NCBI RefSeq assembly: GCF_009296265.1
Contig: NZ_WBJS01000002.1
Span: forward strand, 62,001 to 126,000
Source of the DNA: Thioclava sp. JE_KL1
GTDB taxonomy: Bacteria > Pseudomonadota > Alphaproteobacteria > Rhodobacterales > Rhodobacteraceae
DNA length: 64,000 nt
Reading direction: 5' to 3'
Translations under genes and position numbers: made by a program
Notes under the pieces: model-generated
The model's input: the letters and a program-made list of their open reading frames with translations, nothing else
Told to the model about the DNA's origin: nothing
Databases searched by the model: none
In this document: piece after piece, positions 54,021 through 63,268 of the stretch
Layout: every line of letters begins with the position of its first letter
How positions within the stretch are numbered: the first letter of the stretch is position 1

Positions 54021-54569
54021 TTACTTCTCGTCGATCAGCGCCTCGATGACCTTCTTCGCCTCGGGCGAATCCCACTCCGCGCCGCCGATCATCCGGCCGA
54101 CCTCATGGCCCTTCTTGTCGACCAGCACCGAGACCGGAAGCCCAAGAACGCCCATCGCGCGGGCGGCGAAATTGGCATCGTCGTGGAAGCGGGGCAGGGC
54201 GTCGATGCCTTCCTTGTCGAAGAAAGCGGCGACTTTCTCGGGCGAGTTCGAGCCGCCCGTGGCAATCGTCATCACCTGAAACCCATTCTCGCCGTAGGCT
54301 TTTTGCAGCGCATTCAGCGAGGGCATTTCCTCGCGGCAGGGCGGGCACCACGTTGCCCAGAAATTGATCAGGACCACCTTGCCTTCGAAATCTTTCATCG
54401 AATGCTCGTCGCCGCTTTCATCGGTCACCGTGAAGGGCGGCAGCGGCAGCGGTTCATCATAGGTGACGAGGGATTCCATCTGCCCCGATTTCACCGCATC
54501 TAGATCCGCGGCCTGCGCAACATTTGCACCCAGCGCCAGCGCCGTATAAAGGACGAGAAACCGTAACAT
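54021..54569 (-). CDS. TlpA-like thiol:disulfide protein
   Basis: The 182-residue protein has a signal peptide (cleavage after AQA, residue 20) and a thioredoxin-fold domain with the redox motif WCPPC at residues 74-78 (ATWCPPCREEMP), followed by the cis-Pro GLPVSVL segment. TlpA/ResA-type proteins reduce disulfides in the periplasm, for example during cytochrome c or oxidase assembly. GGAGG lies just before the ATG at 54569. It is divergent from argH, an order that looks conserved in the group, but there is no functional link. Confidence 0.92.
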   Translation of the reverse strand: MLRFLVLYTALALGANVAQAADLDAVKSGQMESLVTYDEPLPLPPFTVTDESGDEHSMKDFEGKVVLINFWATWCPPCREEMPSLNALQKAYGENGFQVMTIATGGSNSPEKVAAFFDKEGIDALPRFHDDANFAARAMGVLGLPVSVLVDKKGHEVGRMIGGAEWDSPEAKKVIEALIDEK

Positions 54570-54596
54570 ATAGCCTCCTAGCAAGGGCCTCAGACC

Positions 54597-56003
54597 ATGA
54601 CCGATCAGACCGACGAGAACAAGTCCTCCAACGCGATGTGGGGCGGGCGTTTCGCCGCGGGGCCTGACGCGATAATGGAGGCGATCAACGCCTCGATCGG
54701 GTATGACCAGCGGCTCTACGCGCAGGATATCCGCGGCAGCCGGGCTCACGCCGCGATGCTCGCCGCGCAAGGCATCATTAGTGATAAGGACGCCGAGGCG
54801 ATCGGAGAAGGTTTGCTCACGGTTTTGTCAGAAATCGAAGCGGGCGGTTTTCCCTTCTCGACCGCGCTCGAGGACATCCACATGAATGTCGAGGCGCGGC
54901 TGAAAGAGGTGATCGGCGAACCGGCGGGGCGGCTGCACACGGCACGGTCGCGCAACGACCAGGTCGCAACCGATTTCCGTCTCTGGGTCCGCGAGCAATG
55001 CGACGCCGCGATCACCGGGCTCGACACGCTGATCCGCGCCGCGCTGACCCGGGCCGAGGACGGCGCCGATTGGGTGATGCCCGGCTTCACCCATCTGCAG
55101 ACCGCGCAGCCGGTGACCTTCGGTCATCACATGATGGCCTATGTCGAGATGTTCGCGCGCGACAAATCCCGCTTTGAGGACGCGCGCAAACGGATGAACG
55201 AATGCCCGCTGGGGGCTGCGGCGCTTGCGGGCACCGGCTTCCCGATCGACCGCCATGCGACGGCCGAGGCGCTGGGCTTCGACCGACCGATGGCGAACTC
55301 GCTCGACGCGGTGTCGGATCGCGATTTCGCGCTGGAATTCCTGTCGGCCTCGTCGATCTGCGCGGTCCATATGTCGCGCCTCGCCGAAGAGCTGGTGATC
55401 TGGTCCTCGGCGCAGTTCCGCTTCGTCGCGATGTCGGACAAGTGGTCGACGGGCTCTTCGATCATGCCGCAGAAGCGCAACCCGGACGCGGCCGAGCTGA
55501 TCCGCGCCAAGATCGGGCGCATCCTCGGGGCCTCGGTCGCGCTGTTCACGGTGATGAAGGGGCTGCCGCTCGCCTATTCCAAGGACATGCAGGAAGACAA
55601 GGAGCAGGTCTTCGACGCCGCCGACAACCTGATGCTCGCGCTCGCCGCGATGGCGGGGATGATCGGCGACATGACGGTGAACGCGGACAAGCTGGAGGCC
55701 GCGGCCTCGGGCGGGTTCTCCACCGCGACCGATCTGGCCGACTGGCTGGTGCGCGAGGCGGGGCTGCCCTTCCGTGACGCGCACCACGTTACCGGATCGC
55801 TGGTTGCGATGGCCGAGGAGAAGGGCTGCGATCTGCCCGATCTGAGCCTCGAACAGATGCAGTCGATCAATCCGGCGATCACGGAGAGCGTCTTCGACGT
55901 GCTCGGGGTTCACAACTCGGTCGCCTCGCGCCAATCTTATGGCGGAACCGCGCCCGATCAGGTGCGCGCGCAGATCGCTCGCTGGAAGGAACAGCTTGGA
56001 TGA
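54597..56003 (+). CDS. argH: Argininosuccinate lyase
   Basis: ArgH splits argininosuccinate to arginine and fumarate, the last step of arginine synthesis. The 468-residue protein has MWGGRF near the N-terminus, [12 protein letters not shown] and the signature [12 protein letters not shown] near residue 287 containing the catalytic serine loop. Its stop overlaps the start of a tiny lipoprotein gene (ATGA), which in turn overlaps another, and lysA follows. Confidence 0.96.
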   Translation: MTDQTDENKSSNAMWGGRFAAGPDAIMEAINASIGYDQRLYAQDIRGSRAHAAMLAAQGIISDKDAEAIGEGLLTVLSEIEAGGFPFSTALEDIHMNVEARLKEVIGEPAGRLHTARSRNDQVATDFRLWVREQCDAAITGLDTLIRAALTRAEDGADWVMPGFTHLQTAQPVTFGHHMMAYVEMFARDKSRFEDARKRMNECPLGAAALAGTGFPIDRHATAEALGFDRPMANSLDAVSDRDFALEFLSASSICAVHMSRLAEELVIWSSAQFRFVAMSDKWSTGSSIMPQKRNPDAAELIRAKIGRILGASVALFTVMKGLPLAYSKDMQEDKEQVFDAADNLMLALAAMAGMIGDMTVNADKLEAAASGGFSTATDLADWLVREAGLPFRDAHHVTGSLVAMAEEKGCDLPDLSLEQMQSINPAITESVFDVLGVHNSVASRQSYGGTAPDQVRAQIARWKEQLG

Positions 56004-56158
56004 AATTCGCGGCTCCGTTCGTGCTGATCGGTCTGCTTGGCGCCTGTGCCGCCGATCCGGAGCTGCACACACATGTCGGCATCAACCGTGACGGCATCAA
56101 AGTTTATCCCGCCGCGACGGCGCGCGTTGGCATCATGACCCTTTCGGTGACCCCATGA
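56000..56158 (+). CDS. Tiny lipoprotein between argH and lysA
   Basis: The 52-residue product has a lipobox (LLGAC, Cys16) and a short mature part ([21 protein letters not shown]) with no recognised domain. It overlaps the argH stop by four bases and the next lipoprotein's start by four bases, so translation of all three is probably coupled. Function unknown. Confidence 0.72.
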   Translation: MKFAAPFVLIGLLGACAADPELHTHVGINRDGIKVYPAATARVGIMTLSVTP

Positions 56159-56265
56159 CCAAGACCCTGACCCTCGCCCTGACGCTTCTTCTCTCGCTCG
56201 CCGCCTGCGGTGTCGACGGCCCGCCCGTCCCGCCGTCTGAGGCGGATGGTAACCAGTCCCAGTAA
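56155..56265 (+). CDS. lptM: LptM-like small lipoprotein
   Basis: The 36-residue product has a lipobox (SLAAC, Cys18) followed by CGVDGPPVPP, matching the C-G-x-x-G-P motif of LptM (YifL), which in E. coli binds the LptD/LptE LPS translocon and helps its disulfide maturation. The position directly before lysA is also typical. It is shorter than E. coli LptM (67 residues) and has Pro where the motif usually has Leu, so the call is probable rather than certain. Confidence 0.7.
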   Translation: MTKTLTLALTLLLSLAACGVDGPPVPPSEADGNQSQ

Positions 56266-56277
56266 TCGAGACCTCTC

Positions 56278-57543
56278 ATGGATCATTTCCTCTATCGCGA
56301 CGGCGTCCTTCATGCAGAGGATGTGCCGATCCCCGAGATCGCGGCCGCTGTTGGCACGCCTTTCTACGTCTATTCGACCGCCACGCTGGAGCGCCATTTC
56401 AAGCTGTTCGAAGAGGCGCTCGGCTGGACGGATCACCTGATCTGCTTCGCGATCAAGTCGAACTCGAACCTCGCGGTGCTGAAGGTTCTGGGCGATCTGG
56501 GGGCTGGCATGGACGTAGTCTCGGGCGGCGAATATCGCCGGGCGCGGGCGGCGGGCGTGCCGGGGGATCGCGTGGTGTTCTCGGGCGTCGGCAAGACCCG
56601 CGAGGAGATCGCTTACGTCCTCGAGAACGGCATTCGCCAGTTCAATGTCGAGTCCGAGCCGGAACTGCTCGCGATTTCCGAGATTGCCGCGTCGATGGGC
56701 GTCACCGCACCGATTGCGCTGCGGGTGAACCCGGATGTGGATGCGAAGACCCATGAGAAAATCGCGACCGGGAAATCCGAGAACAAGTTCGGCATCCCGA
56801 TCGCCAAGTCCCGCGCGGTCTATGCCGAGGCCGCCCAGCTGCCCGGCATCGATGTCGTGGGCATCGACGTGCATATCGGCTCGCAGCTGACCGATCTGGA
56901 GCCGTTCGAGGCGGCCTTCCTCAAGGTTCGCGAACTTACCGAGGCGCTGCGCGCAGATGGCCACGATATCCGCCGTCTCGACCTTGGCGGCGGTCTGGGC
57001 ATTCCCTATGAGCGGTCGAATTCCGCGCCGCCGCTGCCCATCGAATACGGGCAAGTGATCCAGCGCACCGTCGGCGATCTGCGCTGCGAGATCGAGATCG
57101 AACCGGGTCGCCTGATTTCGGGAAATGCCGGGCTGCTGGTCACCTCGGTGATCTGGCTGAAAGAGGGCGAGGGGCGCGATTTCCTCATCCTCGACGCGGC
57201 GATGAACGACCTCGTGCGGCCCTCGATGTACGGTGCCTATCACGACATCGTCCCGGTGATCGAAGCCGATCCGGGCACCGAATCCGCGCCTTTCGATATC
57301 GTCGGCCCGGTATGCGAGACCGGCGACACTTTCGCAAAGGCGCGCAATCTGACGCCGCTCGGCCCGGGCGATCTGGTTGCCTTCCGTTCGGCGGGGGCTT
57401 ACGGCGCGGTCATGTCCTCGGAATACAATTCGCGCCCGCTGATCCCCGAGGTTCTGGTGCGCGGCGGCGAATTCGCTCTCATTCGGGCAAGACCGAGCTT
57501 TGAGGAAATGCTCTCCCGCGATACGATCCCGGAGTGGCTCTGA
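56278..57543 (+). CDS. lysA: Diaminopimelate decarboxylase
   Basis: LysA decarboxylates meso-diaminopimelate to lysine using PLP. The 421-residue protein has the PLP lysine K60 in CFAIKSNSN, the GGGLGIPY glycine loop, EPGRLISGNAG and the CETGDTF motif with the active-site Cys from the partner subunit. It begins 13 bp after the LptM-like gene, in an arginine/lysine biosynthesis transcript. Confidence 0.96.
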   Translation: MDHFLYRDGVLHAEDVPIPEIAAAVGTPFYVYSTATLERHFKLFEEALGWTDHLICFAIKSNSNLAVLKVLGDLGAGMDVVSGGEYRRARAAGVPGDRVVFSGVGKTREEIAYVLENGIRQFNVESEPELLAISEIAASMGVTAPIALRVNPDVDAKTHEKIATGKSENKFGIPIAKSRAVYAEAAQLPGIDVVGIDVHIGSQLTDLEPFEAAFLKVRELTEALRADGHDIRRLDLGGGLGIPYERSNSAPPLPIEYGQVIQRTVGDLRCEIEIEPGRLISGNAGLLVTSVIWLKEGEGRDFLILDAAMNDLVRPSMYGAYHDIVPVIEADPGTESAPFDIVGPVCETGDTFAKARNLTPLGPGDLVAFRSAGAYGAVMSSEYNSRPLIPEVLVRGGEFALIRARPSFEEMLSRDTIPEWL

Positions 57544-57582
57544 TCCGTAGGAAGGGAATCGGGGCCGACGGATAGGGAGAGT

Positions 57583-60360
57583 ATGCCGGTCAGGAACTGG
57601 TTCAGCAAAGCTTCGCGCGACGCGGCGACGAAGGAGGACGGGCAGGCCGCTCTGGCCCCGCTCTCCCGGCCTATTGCGCTCACCCATGCCGGCATGATCG
57701 TCGAGCGGGGGCTGCGCGCCTTCTGGCCTCTTCTCTCCGTTCTCGCGCTGATCGCGACCGCCATCGCCTTCGCGCTGCCCGCTTATCTGGGGCCGGGCGG
57801 GCGCTGGTTCTGGCTGGTCGCGCTGATCGCCTCGCTCGCCGCGCTGGCATGGGGCGCGTGGCGGATGCGCTGGCCGCGCCGAGTGGATGCGATTGCGCGG
57901 CTCGATGCGACGCTGCCGGGCCGCCCGCTGTCCGCGCTGACCGACGAGATGGCGCTGGGGCAGGACGATCCCGCCGCCCGCGCGCTCTGGATGGCGCATC
58001 TGCGGCGCATGGCCAAGGCTGCGCAGGCCGCCCGTGCGCCGCGCCCCAAACCCGATCTTGCCCGCCGCGATCCTTACGCGCTACGTCTGACCGCGCTGAC
58101 GGCCTTGGTCGTCGCGGTGATCTTCGGCGTGCCGCAGCGGCTTTTGCACCCGACCGAGGGGCTGCCGACGCCTGCGGGCTCTGCCGAGGCGGCGATGGGC
58201 CCGAGCTGGGAAGGCTGGGCCGCGCCGCCGCGCTATACCGGCAAGCCGGGGCTCTATCTGAACAAGGTCGAGGGCGACGAGTTGATCGTGCCTGAAGGCA
58301 CCCGCTTCTCGATCCGGCTGTATGGCGCGTCCGGCGCGATTGGCTTCTCCGAGAGCGTCTCGAACCCTGCCGCGCTGTCCGAACAGGGTGCGGCGCAGAC
58401 CGCGAGCGGCATCGAGACCCACGAATTCGAAGCCGTCCGCGACGGGCTTCTGGAGTTCAAGGGCCCCGCCGCGCGCCGCTTCAACGTGGTGGTGCGCCCC
58501 GACGAGGCGCCCTCTGTCGCGCTGGCCGGAACGCCGGATCGCCGCGCCGATGGTAAGCTGAGTTTGCCCTTCACCGCGCAGGACGATTACGCGGTGACCA
58601 AGGGCCACGCGGTGATTTCGCTCGATCTGGCGAAGGTCGATCGCCGCTACGGTCTGCAGATTCCGCCCGAGCCGCGCGACGATCTGATCTATGATCTGCC
58701 GCTGCCGATTTCCGGCTCGCGCGCCGATTTTACCGAGAGCCTCGTCGAGGATGCCGCGAAGCATCCTTGGGCGAACCTGCCGGTGAAACTGACGCTCGAT
58801 GTCGAGGACGGGCGCGGCCAGACCGGCACTTCCGGCACGCAGGAGATCATCCTGCCCGGCAAGCGTTTCTTCGATCCGCTCGCCTCCGCCTTGATCGAAG
58901 TGCGCCGCGATCTGCTGTGGTCGCGCGACAACCGCGGCTATGCCGATCAGCTGCTGCGCGCGATCTCGAACCGGCACGAGGGCTTCATCAAGCGCGAGGA
59001 GGTGTATCTGATGATCCGCCTCGTGGTCGGGCGACTCGACGATCCCGACCTGTCGCCTGAGGCCCGCGACGAGATCGCCGAGGCGCTGTGGAAGATGGCG
59101 GAGCTGGTCGAGGATGGCGGGCTCGCCGATGCTTTGGCCGCGATGCAGAAGGCGCAGGAAAAGCTCTCCGAGGCGATCCGCAACGGGGCGTCCAAGGATG
59201 AGATCGCCAAGCTTATGCAGGAGCTGAAAGAGGCGACCGACAATTACATCCGCATGCTTGCCGAGCGCTCGCGGCAGCAGGAACAGGGCCCGCAATTCGG
59301 TCAGCAGCCGCAGCAGGGTCAACAGATCACCGGCGACCAGATCCAGCAGATGATGGACCAGATCCAGAAGCTGATGGAGGAGGGCCGGATGGCCGAGGCG
59401 CAGGAGCTGCTCGACCAGCTCGCGCGGATGATGGAGAACCTCAAGGTCCAGCAGGGTCAGAACGGTCAGGGCGACATGCCCGGCGGTCAGGCGATGCGCG
59501 ACATGCAGGATACGCTGCGCAAGCAGCAGGAGCTGTCGGACGATGCGTTCCGCGACCTGCAGGACCAGTTCATGACCCCGGAGGAGCGCCAGCAGCAGGC
59601 CGAGAACGGTCAGCAGGGCCAGCAAGGTCAGCAAGGGCAACAGGGCCAGCAGCAGGGTCAGCAGGGTCAACAAGGCCAGCAGGGCGAGCAAGGCCAACAA
59701 GGTCAGGGCCAGCAGCCCGGCGACCAGCCCAGTCAGGGCCAAGGCCAGGGCGGGCAAGCGCAGCGCGACGGTCAGGGGCAGGGCGATCAGCCCGGCATGA
59801 ACGGCGGGCAGGGCGGTGTCGATGGTCAGAGCCTCGCGGATCGCCAGCGCGCATTGCGCCGCGAACTCGACCGCCAGCGCGGGCTGCTGCCGGGCTTCGG
59901 CAACGAGGCGGGCCAGCAGGCCGAGAAGCGTTTCGACGATGCCGGGCGCGCGATGGATCAGGCCGAGGAGGCGCTGCGCGAGGGAGACAATTCGGCGGCG
60001 ATCGACCGTCAGGCCGACGCGATCGAGGCGCTGCGCGAAGGAATGCGCGCGCTTGGCGAGGCGATGCGCAACGAACAGGCGCGCCGCGACGGTCAGCCGC
60101 CCGGCCAGCAGGGAAATCAGCAGGCGGGCCAACCCGGACAGCAGGGTGGGCGCGAGATGCCGCGCGATCCGCTGGGTCGGGCGCAGGGCGAGGGCAACCA
60201 GCTTGGCACGGATCGTCAGATGCTCAATGGCGAGGATGTCTATCGCCGGGCGCAGGATCTGCTCGATGAAATCCGCCGCCGCTCGGCCGATCGTTTGCGC
60301 CCCGAGGAAGAGCTGGACTACCTCAAGCGGCTGCTCGACCAGTTCTCGAACGCGGGCTGA
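57583..60360 (+). CDS. TIGR02302-family membrane protein with Gln/Gly-rich tract
   Basis: The 925-residue protein has two or more N-terminal membrane helices (about residues 45-90), a third near 165-185, a large periplasmic-type domain (about 200-470), a helical region (about 490-640) and a striking Gln/Gly tract at about residues 566-745 built from QGQ units, then a helical C-terminus. Length and order match the alphaproteobacterial TIGR02302 family (DUF4175), of unknown function. The repeat tract is coding-frame consistent and not a CRISPR. Confidence 0.88.
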   Translation: MPVRNWFSKASRDAATKEDGQAALAPLSRPIALTHAGMIVERGLRAFWPLLSVLALIATAIAFALPAYLGPGGRWFWLVALIASLAALAWGAWRMRWPRRVDAIARLDATLPGRPLSALTDEMALGQDDPAARALWMAHLRRMAKAAQAARAPRPKPDLARRDPYALRLTALTALVVAVIFGVPQRLLHPTEGLPTPAGSAEAAMGPSWEGWAAPPRYTGKPGLYLNKVEGDELIVPEGTRFSIRLYGASGAIGFSESVSNPAALSEQGAAQTASGIETHEFEAVRDGLLEFKGPAARRFNVVVRPDEAPSVALAGTPDRRADGKLSLPFTAQDDYAVTKGHAVISLDLAKVDRRYGLQIPPEPRDDLIYDLPLPISGSRADFTESLVEDAAKHPWANLPVKLTLDVEDGRGQTGTSGTQEIILPGKRFFDPLASALIEVRRDLLWSRDNRGYADQLLRAISNRHEGFIKREEVYLMIRLVVGRLDDPDLSPEARDEIAEALWKMAELVEDGGLADALAAMQKAQEKLSEAIRNGASKDEIAKLMQELKEATDNYIRMLAERSRQQEQGPQFGQQPQQGQQITGDQIQQMMDQIQKLMEEGRMAEAQELLDQLARMMENLKVQQGQNGQGDMPGGQAMRDMQDTLRKQQELSDDAFRDLQDQFMTPEERQQQAENGQQGQQGQQGQQGQQQGQQGQQGQQGEQGQQGQGQQPGDQPSQGQGQGGQAQRDGQGQGDQPGMNGGQGGVDGQSLADRQRALRRELDRQRGLLPGFGNEAGQQAEKRFDDAGRAMDQAEEALREGDNSAAIDRQADAIEALREGMRALGEAMRNEQARRDGQPPGQQGNQQAGQPGQQGGREMPRDPLGRAQGEGNQLGTDRQMLNGEDVYRRAQDLLDEIRRRSADRLRPEEELDYLKRLLDQFSNAG

Positions 60361-60362
60361 CG

Positions 60363-60396
60363 CCGCGCGCCCATAAGTTCAACTTATGCGCGGCGG
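60363..60396. terminator. Bidirectional terminator-like palindrome
   Basis: CATAAGTT-C-AACTTATG (60372-60388) is a perfect 17-base dyad flanked by GC-rich arms (CCGCGCG and CGCGGCGG). It separates the convergent TIGR02302 and zinc-ribbon genes. Confidence 0.6.
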
Positions 60397-60413
60397 CAGA
60401 TTATTAGGAAAAC

Positions 60414-61565
60414 TTATTCGGTGAAGCCGTCCGAGGTCGCCTCGGGCGAGAGGCGATGCGTCAGGATCTGCAACTGGTCGTCGAGCCAGATGCGGCCCTC
60501 GTCCACCGCCACGACATATCGCGTCAGCGGCGATTTGAGCGCCGGGACCTTCGCGGCAATGTCCGGCGCGAAGGCATAGAGCAGCGCCAGGATCGCGGTG
60601 ACTGCCATGACGAAGATGAAGCCGCGGCTGAAGCCAGAGCGGCGGCGGCGCGCCATTTCCGGCGAGAATTCGGCCACGCTGTCGCCCTCGCGATCCGAGG
60701 TCGCGGTGAGGGTCGAATTGATTTCGTCGATGTCGGGCAGCCGTTCGCGTCCGCGGATCGCGCGCAAGTCTTCGTCATCCTCGCCGAGCAGGTCGGCCAC
60801 GCGATCCTCTTCGCGTTCAGCCTCGGGCTCGTTGAGATCGGAGAAATCCTGCCCGCGGTGACGACGGCGTGCCAGATCGGCTGCGGCGGCCTCGGCGGCG
60901 CGTTCCGCATCGTCGCTGGTCTCGCGCTCTTCGAGGTTCAATTCGTCTTGCGTCTCAAGCTCGCTCGAGCCTTCGGCGCGGCGCTGCGCGGCTTCGCGCT
61001 CGGCTTCTTCGCGCAGGATCGACAGCAGCCCGTCATCGAGCGGTTTGCGCGGGGTCGCACCGACGCGCGGGGCAGGGCCGAGGCCCGGCTCTTCCTCGTC
61101 GTCGTCTTGATCCTCCGGCTCCGGCGTCGAGACCATCGCCGCAATGGCGGCATCCGTATCGTCCGTGCTTTGCGTCGTCACGACTGACTCAGGCTCGGGC
61201 AGGGGCGTTGCCGCCTCGGGCTCGGGTTGTTGTTCGGGTTCGGGAAGCGGCTCGGGCTCGGAAACTAGTTCGGGCTCGGAGGATTGCTCGGATTCGGAAA
61301 CGGGCTCAGATTCGGCGGGCGTCTCCGCCATCACCTCAGCCTCAGCTTCCTCGGATGCAGCCTCTGCCTCAGTCTCGGCGTCGAGATCCCAACCTTCGGG
61401 CGGGGGCGCAGCGGTGGTGGTGTCGGGCTCGGCAGAGAGCATATCCTTGCTCGGCTGGAACCAGCCGTGCCCGCAATTGGAGCATTGCACATCCCGTCCG
61501 CCATCTGGGATGACAGCGTCATCCACTTCGTATTGCGCACCGCAATTGGGGCAAACCAACCGCAT
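60414..61565 (-). CDS. MJ0042-type zinc-ribbon membrane protein with acidic middle
   Basis: The 383-residue protein begins with a zinc ribbon (C5-x2-C8 ... C28-x2-C31; CPNC and CSNC, MJ0042 type), then a long Glu/Ser/Pro-rich, probably disordered region (about 45-200), a charged helical region, one membrane helix at about 313-333 and a 50-residue C-terminal tail outside. The start at 61565 puts the ribbon at the N-terminus as in relatives. It is divergent from ftsE, 138 bp away. Function unknown; a link to division is only suggested by location. Confidence 0.82.
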   Translation of the reverse strand: MRLVCPNCGAQYEVDDAVIPDGGRDVQCSNCGHGWFQPSKDMLSAEPDTTTAAPPPEGWDLDAETEAEAASEEAEAEVMAETPAESEPVSESEQSSEPELVSEPEPLPEPEQQPEPEAATPLPEPESVVTTQSTDDTDAAIAAMVSTPEPEDQDDDEEEPGLGPAPRVGATPRKPLDDGLLSILREEAEREAAQRRAEGSSELETQDELNLEERETSDDAERAAEAAAADLARRRHRGQDFSDLNEPEAEREEDRVADLLGEDDEDLRAIRGRERLPDIDEINSTLTATSDREGDSVAEFSPEMARRRRSGFSRGFIFVMAVTAILALLYAFAPDIAAKVPALKSPLTRYVVAVDEGRIWLDDQLQILTHRLSPEATSDGFTE

Positions 61566-61703
61566 ATTGTCCCATCCCTGCCCGTGTTGGCGTTTTGCCG
61601 TTCTGGCCAACCACTTTCTTATGTTGTAGCAAGCGCGGGCGGAATGTCCAAATGATTTGGGCCACTTAATTCGCGAAACGCGCACCAAATAAAGGGGCTG
61701 GCA

Positions 61704-62371
<668 letters not shown>

Positions 62372-62375
<4 letters not shown>

Positions 62376-63268
62376 AGCTGACCTTGCTGACATTCGCCTC
62401 CGAGACGACCGGGCCGGATCGGGTCGTACCGCCGACCGGGTTCACCGCGCGGCTGACGCTGTTCACCGCCGCCGCAATGGCCTTCCTTGCGGTCTTTGCG
62501 CTGGCGCTGTCGCTGGCGACCGGGCGGCTTGCCGATCGCTGGGCGGACAGCCTCGCGCGCTCGGCCACGATCCGCATCTCCGCCCCGCCCGAGCAGATGG
62601 ATGCGCAGGTCGCCGCCGTGCAGGAAGTGCTGAAGACGACGCCGGGGGTCGCCTCGTCGCGGGTGATGGGCGATGACGAGATGAAGGGGCTGCTGAAGCC
62701 GTGGTTCGGTCCCGATCTGCCGGTGGATGCGCTGCCGCTGCCGAAGCTGATCGCGGTGACCGAGACCGGCGCGGGCGTCGATGCCGAAGGGCTGCGGCTG
62801 CGGCTGCAGGCCGAAGCGCCCGGCGCGATCTTCGACGACCATACCCGCTGGCGGCGTCCGCTGGTTGCGGCGGCGGAGCGGATTCGCACGCTGGGCCTGT
62901 TGTCGCTGCTGCTGATCTTCGGCGCGATGGCGGGGATGATCACGCTGGCCGCGCAGGCTGCGTTGGCCGCGAACGGTCAGGTGATCGCGACGCTGCGGCT
63001 GGTGGGCGCGAAAGACGCCTTCATCGCGCGGGCCTTCGTGCGTCGCTTCACCACGCGCGGGCTGATCGGTGCGGTGGCGGGCACGGTGCTGGGGATGCTG
63101 GCGGTGGCGCTGCTGCCCTCGACCGAGGCGGCGGGCGGCTTCCTCACCGGCTTGGGCTTTTCCGGTGCCGCATGGCTCTGGCCATTGATCATTCCGCCGA
63201 TCGCCGCGATCGTGGCCTTTGCCGCCACGCGTTTCGCCGCGCTGCGTATGCTCAGGAGACTTCGCTGA
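62372..63268 (+). CDS. ftsX: Cell division protein FtsX
   Basis: FtsX is the membrane partner of FtsE. The 298-residue protein has the expected four helices: one near residues 25-50, a periplasmic loop of ~120 residues (about 55-170), then three helices at about 180-200, 225-250 and 265-285. The ATPase-contacting region GQVIATLRLVGAKDAFI precedes the last pair. The start is GTG 62372; its stop overlaps the plsC start (TGATG). Confidence 0.92.

Noticed and set aside
59600-59800. Tandem repeats that might suggest a CRISPR array or minisatellite
   Set aside because: Units are about 6-12 bases, in frame, lack unique spacers and encode QGQ residues inside an intact gene.
58081-60132. 683-codon minus-strand frame rich in Leu opposite the TIGR02302 gene
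   Set aside because: It is the reverse of the Gln/Gly-rich tract (CAG read as CTG); a low-complexity shadow with no plausible fold.
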